NCBI GenBank assembly: GCA_964512045.1
Contig: CAZEJK010000083.1
Span: forward strand, 1-21,498
Reading direction: 5' to 3'
DNA from: CAZEJK01 sp964512045
Lineage (GTDB): Bacteria; Acidobacteriota; Thermoanaerobaculia; Thermoanaerobaculales; Sulfomarinibacteraceae
Length of the DNA: 21,498 bases
This document shows, one piece after another, positions 15,741 through 21,498 of the stretch; the stretch's first letter is position 1, and the number at the start of each line of letters is the position of its first letter. The notes beneath the pieces were generated by a model. That model worked only from the letters and a program-made list of their open reading frames with translations. It was not told the origin of the DNA and did no database searches. The position numbers and the translations under genes are program-made.

Positions 15741-17071
15741 CGTCCCACGGCCCGGTCAAGGGCGGCCGCAGCAAGCCAGGCGCGGGCGTGGCTCGCCACG
15801 ACCTCCCGCTCGGCGAGGGCCAGCTCGCTGTCGGCCTCGAGGACGTCGGAGACCGTGGCCATGCCGGCGTTGAGCCGGTCCCGCTCGGCCTCGACCCGAG
15901 CGACCGCCGCGGCCTGCGCCGCTTCGCTGGCGGTGACGGACTCGAGGGCCCCGACGAGCCGCAGGTGGGCGCGTTCGACCTCCAGCCGGATCTGGCGCTC
16001 GACCTCGGCGAGCTCGGCCTCGAGTGCAGCGACCTCGGCCCGCACGGTGGCCACGCGGGAGCGGGTACGGTCGCCGTCGAACACGGTCCAGCGTGCCGTG
16101 ACCCCTACTGCCCAGCTGTCCTTGAACGTGTCCTGCAGCGGCATGATCGCCTGATTCGGGCGGGCGATCCGCCACTGTGCCATGGCGTGGAGCGACGGCT
16201 TGAGTGCGGCGGCCTCGAGCTGCTGCTCGGCGGCGGTGGCGTCCCGGCGAGCGGCCAGCACCTGCAGCTCACTGCGCTGGGTCACAGCCGTCTCGATCAG
16301 CCGGGACACCGGTTCCGGTGTGGCAGGGATCGCGGGCGCGGCCGCATCTGCGAGGGTGATCGGGGTGCCCGGGGGGAGACCGGTCTGCGAGCGCAGGGTG
16401 GCGAGCGCCTCGGCGCAGCCGGTTCGTGCTGCCACTGCAGCCGCCTCGGCGGCGCGCACTCGGGCCTCGGCAGCGAGGAGGTCGGCGCGCACCGCCATGC
16501 CGGCGTCGTGGAGCGCCTGTGCGTCTCGGAGCAGTTGGTTCGCGCGTTCGAGCTGTGCCGTTGCCGCCTCGACTCCGGCGGCGGCAGCGACGGCGTTCCA
16601 GTACGCGGTCTGACCGGCCAGGCGGAGCGAGGCGACGGTTCGCTCCCGCTCGTGCTCACCGGCGCGCACGCTGTCTCGAGCGGCGTGCTGCCGCGATGCG
16701 ATGGCGCCGCCGGTCCAGATCGGTTGCTCGAGCTCGACCGCCGCGCGGGATCGGGTCTGGATGTCGGGAAACAGCACGTTGGGCGGGCTGCCCGGACCTC
16801 CGAGCGCCACCTCGAGCTCGGGCACGGAGCTGTGGCGCTCGAGCGAGGCGGTGACCGCGACCTCCGGTCGGGTCAGGCGTTTGGCGGTGTCGAGGGCCGC
16901 GGCGGCCGCGTCGATCCGGTGCTCGGCCGCCTCGATCAGCGGTGAGGACGCCACGGCCCGTTCGGCTGCCGTGTGGGCATCGAGTCGGACCGGGTCAGCG
17001 GTGGCTGCCGTGCACGGTGTGGCGATGGCGGCTGTCAGCAGCGCCGTGGAGAGAAGTGGCCGGGGGTTCAT
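15737..17071 (-). CDS. TolC-type outer membrane efflux protein
   Basis: 444 aa, with a signal peptide (about 1-26, MNPRPLLSTALLTAAIATP ending near TAATA) and two OEP repeats of long Ala/Glu/Arg-rich helices. Helical stretches lie at about 30-62, 125-225 and 250-290. Beta strands predicted to line the outer-membrane barrel appear around SRAAVELEQPIWTGG and SWAVGVTARWTVFDGD. The second half repeats the first (LNAGMATVSDVLEADSELALAE against LHDAGMAVRADLLAAEARV), as is standard for this fold. AGGAGG stands four bases before the ATG. Both ends overlap neighbouring ATPase genes (ATGA and GTGA). It gives the exporter its route across the outer membrane. Its place between the two ATPase genes is unusual. 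Confidence 0.93.
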   Translation of the reverse strand: MNPRPLLSTALLTAAIATPCTAATADPVRLDAHTAAERAVASSPLIEAAEHRIDAAAAALDTAKRLTRPEVAVTASLERHSSVPELEVALGGPGSPPNVLFPDIQTRSRAAVELEQPIWTGGAIASRQHAARDSVRAGEHERERTVASLRLAGQTAYWNAVAAAAGVEAATAQLERANQLLRDAQALHDAGMAVRADLLAAEARVRAAEAAAVAARTGCAEALATLRSQTGLPPGTPITLADAAAPAIPATPEPVSRLIETAVTQRSELQVLAARRDATAAEQQLEAAALKPSLHAMAQWRIARPNQAIMPLQDTFKDSWAVGVTARWTVFDGDRTRSRVATVRAEVAALEAELAEVERQIRLEVERAHLRLVGALESVTASEAAQAAAVARVEAERDRLNAGMATVSDVLEADSELALAEREVVASHARAWLAAAALDRAVGR

Positions 17072-18054
17072 GGGGCCTCCTGCGGGGTCGCGCCGGAGGG
17101 ATCCGGCGTCGTGCTGGAGCTGGTGAAGGCGAGGAAGGCGTCCTCGAGGGTGGGCGAGATCTCACGGATCGCTCCGATCGAGATCTCCTGCTCCTCCAGG
17201 GTCTGGCGGAGCCGGCTGCGGACGTCGGCGAGGTCGGCGTCGCCGGTGAAGCGAACGTGGAGCTGGGCGCCGAACACCGACGCCTCGGCCACGTCATCGG
17301 AGGAGCGCAGCGCTTGCAAGGCGGCGCGCCGCGGCGTGGCCTCGATCTCCATCAGCTGACCCGGGAGCCGAGACCGCACAGACGCCGGCGTCCCGCTTGC
17401 GAGCACCCGGCCCTGGTGGAGCAGCAGCACCCGCTGGCAGCGCTCGGCCTCGTCCAGGTACGGAGTGGCGACGACCAGCGTCAGCCCCTCGCTCACCAGC
17501 TCCCCGAGCAAACGCCACAGCTCGCGTCGGGTCACGGGATCGACGCCGGTGGTGGGCTCGTCGAGCACCAGCGCCTCCGGTGCGTGCATCAGGGTGCACG
17601 CCAGCGCGAGCTTTTGCTTCATCCCTCCAGAGAGGCGGTCGGCGAGACGGGTGCGAAACTCGGCGAGGCCGACTCGCTGAAGCAGCGCATCGCGCCGCTG
17701 TCGCCAGCCGCGGATGCCGTACAGCACGCCGAAGAAGCGGACGTTCTCGTCGACCGTCAGGTCGCCGTAGAGGGCGAACCGTTGTGCCAGGTAGCCGACG
17801 CGGTGGTGGAGCTGGCGGCGTGATGCCCAGACGGGCGCGCCGAACGCCGTGACCTCCCCGCCACTGGCACGGTGGAGGCCGGCGAGCACCCGCAGGGTCG
17901 AGGTCTTGCCGGCGCCATCGGGACCGATCAGCCCGACCACCTCGCCGCGGTGCACGTCCAGGTCGATCCCGTCGACCGCAGGAGAGTCGGCGCCGTACGA
18001 TACCGTGAGACCGCGTGCCGTAAAGACAGTGGTGTGCGTGTCCTCCGAGCTCAC
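17068..18054 (-). CDS. ABC transporter ATPase (matches N-terminal half of YbhF), degenerate switch loop
   Basis: 328 aa. Walker A is GPDGAGKT (44-51), the Q-loop is YLAQRFALYGD with Q91, the signature is LSGGMKQ (141-147) and Walker B is LVLDEP with D165/E166. The switch histidine expected in the motif T-H-x-x-DEA is a proline (P198, ATPYLDEAERC), so this site may bind ATP without hydrolysing it well. The C-terminal part ends in ISPTLEDAFLAF. The GTG start (18052-18054) has GGAGG seven bases upstream and overlaps the adaptor stop as GTGA. The Walker A variant with Asp (GPDG) is what I recall for the first half of E. coli YbhF. It should pair with the second ATPase encoded downstream. Confidence 0.93.
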   Translation of the reverse strand: MSSEDTHTTVFTARGLTVSYGADSPAVDGIDLDVHRGEVVGLIGPDGAGKTSTLRVLAGLHRASGGEVTAFGAPVWASRRQLHHRVGYLAQRFALYGDLTVDENVRFFGVLYGIRGWRQRRDALLQRVGLAEFRTRLADRLSGGMKQKLALACTLMHAPEALVLDEPTTGVDPVTRRELWRLLGELVSEGLTLVVATPYLDEAERCQRVLLLHQGRVLASGTPASVRSRLPGQLMEIEATPRRAALQALRSSDDVAEASVFGAQLHVRFTGDADLADVRSRLRQTLEEQEISIGAIREISPTLEDAFLAFTSSSTTPDPSGATPQEAP

Positions 18055-19073
18055 GACGGATCCTCCGGGCGATCGAGGGCGCCGAGCACGGCGTCCGCCG
18101 GCATCCCCGGCTTGAAGATGCCACTGCTGTTGTCGAGCCCGATCTCGACGCGAAACACCAGCGAGGCGCGCTCTGAAGGGGTCTGCACGTTCTTCGGGGT
18201 GAACTCGGCGACCTCGGAGACGAACGTGACGGTACCGTCGAACGGCTCGTCCTGGCCGTCCACCCGCACCTCGACGATGTCGCCGAGGGCGATCCGAGAC
18301 AGGTTCGGCTCGTCGATCCAGACATTGAGCCACGGCCGGGCCAGGTCGGTGAGGATGGCGATCGGGGCTCCCGGACCGAGCACCTCGCCCGGCTCGGCGA
18401 CCCGGTGCGTGAGGACCCCGTCGGTGGGCGCGACCACGGTCCCCTCGCTGATCTGGTACTCCAGCTGCGCGACCTGAGCCGCCGCAGCGGCGCGTCGGGC
18501 TCGGGCTGCGGCGATCTCCTCCCGGCGCGGTCCGGCGACCAGCTTGTCGAGCTCCGCCTGGGCCGCGGCCACAGCTCGGCGGGCGACCTCGAGCCGGGTG
18601 CCGGCGTCATCGCGGGCCTTGGTCGTGGCCGTGCCGCGTTCGGCGAGACCGTTGAGCCGCTCCAGATCGCGCTCGGCGGCGTCGCGTTCGGCGCGCGCCT
18701 GGGCCAGCTGCTCCTCGGCGCGGCGCAGGTCCTCGGCGCGCGTGCCGGACAGGAGAAGGTCGAGCTGTGCGTCGGCGGCGTCGCGCTCCGCCCGGGAGCG
18801 GGCGAGCAGGTGCTCGCGCTCGGTGGTGTCCAGAGTGGCGACCACCGCGCCGGCCGAGACCCGGTCACCTTCGTCCAGGGGCGCGGTCAGCAGCCGCCCG
18901 CCGACGGTGGCCGCAATCCGGACCTCGGTGGCCTCGATGTGGCCGGAGGCGCGGATCGTGCCGTTCGTTGGACCGTTGGCGCACGATGCCGTACCGATCG
19001 TGGCAAGCACGATGGCGAGGAACGCATGGGGGAACGAAGAGAGCGACAGCGAGCGTGGTTGTGGATGCATCAT
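18051..19073 (-). CDS. HlyD/AcrA-type periplasmic adaptor (membrane fusion protein, YbhG-like)
   Basis: 340 aa. A hydrophobic signal (about 14-30) ends at C31 in GTASC, a weak lipobox, so it may be a lipoprotein or simply secreted. The first half of a lipoyl domain is ASGHIEATEVRIAATVGGRL. A long coiled-coil hairpin spans about 85-210, rich in Ala, Arg and Glu. The returning lipoyl half (VVAPTDGVLTHRVAEPGEVLG) and a beta-barrel domain follow. It bridges the inner-membrane ABC exporter and the TolC channel. Two ATGs are adjacent: the first (19071-19073) overlaps the TetR stop as ATGA, while the second (19068-19070) sits seven bases after AAGGAG and may be the true start. Confidence 0.92.
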   Translation of the reverse strand: MMHPQPRSLSLSSFPHAFLAIVLATIGTASCANGPTNGTIRASGHIEATEVRIAATVGGRLLTAPLDEGDRVSAGAVVATLDTTEREHLLARSRAERDAADAQLDLLLSGTRAEDLRRAEEQLAQARAERDAAERDLERLNGLAERGTATTKARDDAGTRLEVARRAVAAAQAELDKLVAGPRREEIAAARARRAAAAAQVAQLEYQISEGTVVAPTDGVLTHRVAEPGEVLGPGAPIAILTDLARPWLNVWIDEPNLSRIALGDIVEVRVDGQDEPFDGTVTFVSEVAEFTPKNVQTPSERASLVFRVEIGLDNSSGIFKPGMPADAVLGALDRPEDPS

Positions 19074-19693
19074 CGGTCTCCTTGGGCGATGCCGTTGAGC
19101 AGGAGGTCGGGGAGAAACGTCGGCAGATCGGAGATCTCGGGAAGGGTCACTGTGGGGTCGAGGGTCGCGATCCGCTCGCGCAGCGGCGTGATGGCGGTCA
19201 TGAACACCACCGCGCCGACGATCGTCAGGTGGGTCAGCACCGGGTCCGTACGCCGGAACTCACCTGAGGCGACGCCGCGCTCGAGGATCGAGCGCACGGT
19301 GGCGACGATCCCGAGCATCTGCTGGACGATCTCCAGCGGGAGGTTGGGCGCTCCGGCGGCGACCTCCCGGAGCACGATCCGCGGGTGCTCCGGGTACTGC
19401 CCGACCAGACCAGCTAGCCCGGCGATCAGCGCGTTGAGCTGGTCTGTCGGTGTCTTCGCCTGCTCCACGACGCTGGAGAGCACTGAGTTGACGCGCGAGA
19501 AGTTGCGCTCCAGCACGGCGTGGTAGAGCACGGCCTTGTCACCCACGTGGTAGTAGAGCATCGCCTTGTTGACGCCGGCGCGACGCGCGATCTCGTCCAC
19601 CCGGGCGCCGGCAAAGCCGGTCTCGGCGAACACGGACGAGGCGGCGTCGAGGATCGCGTCGCGTGGGTGCGCTGCGGGTTCAGAACCGGTCAT
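19070..19693 (-). CDS. TetR family transcriptional regulator (CecR-like position)
   Basis: 207 aa. The N-terminal helix-turn-helix (about residues 10-58) carries ILDAASSVFAETGFAGARVD, then EIARRAGVNKAMLYYHVGDK, standard for TetR proteins. The rest is the helical ligand and dimer domain, with EHPRIVLREVAAG and the TetR_C-type segment VLTHLTIVGAVVFMTAITPL. The ATG (19691-19693) has GGAGG five bases upstream. It is the first gene of the efflux operon and follows a consensus promoter and a 33-bp palindrome, so it most likely represses itself and all downstream genes until an inducer, perhaps an exported substrate, binds it. Confidence 0.94.
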   Translation of the reverse strand: MTGSEPAAHPRDAILDAASSVFAETGFAGARVDEIARRAGVNKAMLYYHVGDKAVLYHAVLERNFSRVNSVLSSVVEQAKTPTDQLNALIAGLAGLVGQYPEHPRIVLREVAAGAPNLPLEIVQQMLGIVATVRSILERGVASGEFRRTDPVLTHLTIVGAVVFMTAITPLRERIATLDPTVTLPEISDLPTFLPDLLLNGIAQGDR

Positions 19694-19709
19694 GACTTCC
19701 TCCGGGTTA

Positions 19710-19742
19710 AACTAACCAGTCGGTTAAACCGACAAGTTAGTT
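19710..19742. promoter_or_regulatory. 33-bp palindromic operator, likely TetR binding site
   Basis: Outer arms AACTAAC (19710-19716) and GTTAGTT (19736-19742) flank a perfect inner palindrome GTCGG-TTAAA-CCGAC (19719-19733, central base unpaired), with two-base linkers between. Only the linkers break the symmetry. It is AT-rich compared with all surrounding DNA. It covers the -10 box edge and the predicted transcription start, ending 17 bases before the TetR ATG, so a bound dimer (or two) would block the promoter. The two nested palindromes could hold two dimers. Confidence 0.85.
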
Positions 19743-19768
19743 ATAATCCCCGTCTCGCTCGTTGTCAA
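19740..19768 (-). promoter_or_regulatory. Sigma-70 promoter of the tetR-efflux operon
   Basis: On the minus strand the -35 box TTGACA (19763-19768) is a perfect consensus match. After exactly 17 bases comes TATAAC (19740-19745), five of six. The start would fall near 19733, giving a leader of about 40 bases. It is the best promoter in the window and overlaps the 33-bp operator, as expected for a strong but repressed promoter. Confidence 0.85.
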
Positions 19769-19996
19769 GGGGCAGCCTGCGATTGCGCTCGCGCGGAGCC
19801 TCCTCCGCGATGCGCGCATCGGTGTGTGACCACAGCGCCCATCGATGACCGGCAGCCGGGGCCGGTGCAGCCTGCGTGGAGTGGGACCAGCGCCGTCGGA
19901 GCATGTCCGTGCTCGCGGTCCACGGCCGCAGTAGGGCCTCGCCGGGTCGACCCGAAGCTCGTGCCAGAGTACGATCGCACCACGAAGGGAGCTGCC

Positions 19997-21280
19997 ATGC
20001 CGAACGACAGCGCTCAGATAAACGAGGAGACGTACGCCGCCGCCGTGCGGTATATCGAGGATGCTGCAGACCGCCTCGAGGAGGCCGCGTCGTCGGGCCA
20101 GGTGACCTCGCACGGAGACGAGCCTCCACTGCCGGAGGTGGCCGCCCTCATCGAAGGCGTTGGCGCAGTGCTGCGCTACGAGGCGCGGGTCGACGATGAG
20201 GAGGAGGTCAGCGACGATGAGCTGGAGTCGGTGGTCTCCTCGGTGGCGGCGCCGGTGGAGGAGATCGCATCGTGGCCGCCGAAGTGGCGCGCCGCCGCGC
20301 TCCTGGAGATCGCGTCGCTGCTGGTGGACCTCGGTGTCGACTGGTTGGCGTGGTCGGTCCACGACCGACTGGCCCCCGATCTGATCGGCGATGCGGATCA
20401 GATCGGCGACGAGGCGCTACTGGTGGATCTGCTGGTGCTCCACCTGGATCGGGTGACGGAGCCGATGGACTGGACGTCCGAGGTGAGCGAGGTCCTCGAG
20501 GCGGTGGCGCAGCTGGTGGACGCGGGCCTGGACGCCGAGCGGCTGGTGCAGGCGCTGGTGGAGGCGTTGGAGACCCACGCGGTGCTCGAGACGCGAACGG
20601 CGCTGTCGCGCCAGCGACAGCTGATGGTGGAGGCGGAACCGTTCCCGGAACCGTACGAGGAGGCGGTCGACGATCTGGCGACACTCATGAGCGCCCACGA
20701 GGCGCTGGGCTGGTCGATGGAGCTGCTGGCGCGGGACCTGGTCGCATCCGGGGCCGCGGCCGAGCGCACGCCGCAGCAGCTGGCGGTCATCGCCATGGCG
20801 CTGATGCTGACCGAGGACGCGAGCAGCGTCGAGATGGACGACAGCGACGTGCTGCTGACGGCGAGCCTGCGCTGGGCAAACTGGACGCGTGACGAGCTGG
20901 AGTCGGCCATGGACGCTGCTCGCAGCGTACTCGACTGGTCGCCGGACAGCGAGCCACCCCGCCTGCGCCAGGAGCGCCGGTGGCGCATCGAGTCGATCCC
21001 GCCGGGTCGTCAGCCAAACCGGTTCCTCGATCCCGCTGCGGAGCCGGAGACGTTCTCCGCCGAAGCCGTGGAGCAGGCGTTCGATGAGCTGGAGGAGGAG
21101 GTGTGGGCGATGGTCACGCCGGTGGAGGCGGCCCGGTTCGTGCTCGATCGGTTCGATACGGACGCGGTGGGCGAGCACGCTCCAGCGATCCGCGACCGTG
21201 CCGCCGCCGTGTGGCGGACCGAGAGCGTCATCGGCCGACTCGAGGCCCGCGAGAGTGAGGACGAGGGTCTTCCTTCGTAG
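19997..21280 (+). CDS. Acidic helical protein of unknown function
   Basis: 427 aa. The ATG (19997-19999) has AAGGGAG five bases upstream; the frame is open further back but without a better start. It is strikingly acidic, with Asp/Glu clusters such as RVDDEEEVSDDELES near residue 65. Its Leu/Ala-rich segments look like successive amphipathic helices (AALLEIASLLVDLGVDWLAW; LVDLLVLHLDRV; AVAQLVDAGLDAERLVQALV), possibly a helical repeat fold. No signal peptide, membrane segment, cysteine motif or catalytic motif is visible. Codons mostly end in G or C, as in neighbouring genes. It is divergent from the efflux operon across about 300 bases, with no clear promoter of its own visible. I do not recognise the family. 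Confidence 0.82.
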   Translation: MPNDSAQINEETYAAAVRYIEDAADRLEEAASSGQVTSHGDEPPLPEVAALIEGVGAVLRYEARVDDEEEVSDDELESVVSSVAAPVEEIASWPPKWRAAALLEIASLLVDLGVDWLAWSVHDRLAPDLIGDADQIGDEALLVDLLVLHLDRVTEPMDWTSEVSEVLEAVAQLVDAGLDAERLVQALVEALETHAVLETRTALSRQRQLMVEAEPFPEPYEEAVDDLATLMSAHEALGWSMELLARDLVASGAAAERTPQQLAVIAMALMLTEDASSVEMDDSDVLLTASLRWANWTRDELESAMDAARSVLDWSPDSEPPRLRQERRWRIESIPPGRQPNRFLDPAAEPETFSAEAVEQAFDELEEEVWAMVTPVEAARFVLDRFDTDAVGEHAPAIRDRAAAVWRTESVIGRLEARESEDEGLPS

Positions 21281-21294
21281 CGACTGAAGACCTG

Positions 21295-21496
21295 CGCTTC
21301 TTCGAACAAGCGAGGCATTATCGCCGGGGGCCGGGTTGGCCACTGAAAGCTCAATGGCAATCCGCGACGACACCAGGTGTGCTCAGCTGCGTGCTTTGGA
21401 GATCACCTCCACCCGTGCCCCCAGCCTGCGAGACGCAGGCTTTCACAATCGACGATCGCTGCGCTCTGGTTGTGGCGGCCCGCGTCTCGCGGGCCG
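21295..21496. repeat. Non-coding tail with three hairpins
   Basis: After the last gene there are 218 bases without a gene I can support. A weak hairpin CGCTT...AAGCG lies at 21295-21312. A perfect 8-bp stem with loop AGA lies at 21423-21441 (AGCCTGCG/CGCAGGCT) and is followed by TTT. A perfect 9-bp stem with loop TCT lies at 21476-21496 (CGGCCCGCG/CGCGGGCCG). The cores of the last two, GCGAGACGC and GCGTCTCGC, are reverse complements. The 21423 hairpin could terminate the upstream gene, though it is about 140 bases away. Confidence 0.6.
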
Positions 21497-21498
21497 GG

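Noticed and set aside
19742..19747. TATAAT on the plus strand as promoter of the acidic protein gene
   Set aside because: No -35 box at 16-18 bases, and the bases are part of the TetR operator symmetry; the gene starts about 250 bases further on.

Overview
The window is high-GC DNA from a Gram-negative bacterium. The evidence for an outer membrane is a TolC-type channel gene, and almost every real reading frame ends its codons in G or C. Two genes at the left edge, a membrane Ser/Thr kinase with a long TPR-like tail overlapping an FHA-domain AAA+ regulator of the sigma-54 activator class, are typical of Myxococcota (the former deltaproteobacterial myxobacteria). That is the best taxonomic guess, but no rRNA or marker gene is present to prove it. 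The sequence is a draft scaffold with a 100-N gap (10030-10129) and a 10-N gap (15567-15576).

Layout. 1-4292 (minus): kinase then FHA-AAA+ regulator, overlapping by GTGA; the regulator is cut by the window edge. 4293-4695: non-coding, with a cluster of 17-bp palindromes GCGGAC-N5-GTCCGC. 4696-5373 (minus): UPF0173-type metallo-beta-lactamase-fold hydrolase. 5396-5412: a fifth copy of the palindrome, in the divergent spacer. 5511-9887 (plus): a tight six-gene operon of speD, a zinc-ribbon DUF4178 protein, a second zinc-ribbon DUF4178 protein with two membrane segments and an extracytoplasmic domain, a small Gly-rich membrane or secreted protein, a DUF350 membrane protein, and a multi-pass membrane protein with a spermidine-synthase domain. 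9928-11453 (minus): a membrane-anchored trypsin-like (HtrA-class) protease interrupted by the 100-N gap, plus a Cys-rich C-terminal fragment on its other side. 11595-12419 (minus): MscS channel. 12544-19693 (minus): a seven-gene efflux operon of TetR regulator, HlyD-type adaptor, ABC ATPase, TolC-type outer-membrane channel, second ABC ATPase and two ABC-2 permeases, resembling cecR-ybhGFSR of E. coli. A consensus sigma-70 promoter and a 33-bp palindromic operator precede it. 19997-21280 (plus): an acidic protein of unknown function. 21281-21498: non-coding, with paired hairpins.

The strongest candidate for an under-described system is the speD to spermidine-synthase operon. It encodes both enzymes needed to make decarboxylated AdoMet and transfer its aminopropyl group, with the transferase built into a membrane protein and surrounded by uncharacterised membrane and zinc-ribbon partners. 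The most precise regulatory prediction is that the TetR protein represses the whole efflux operon from the 33-bp operator that overlaps its own promoter.
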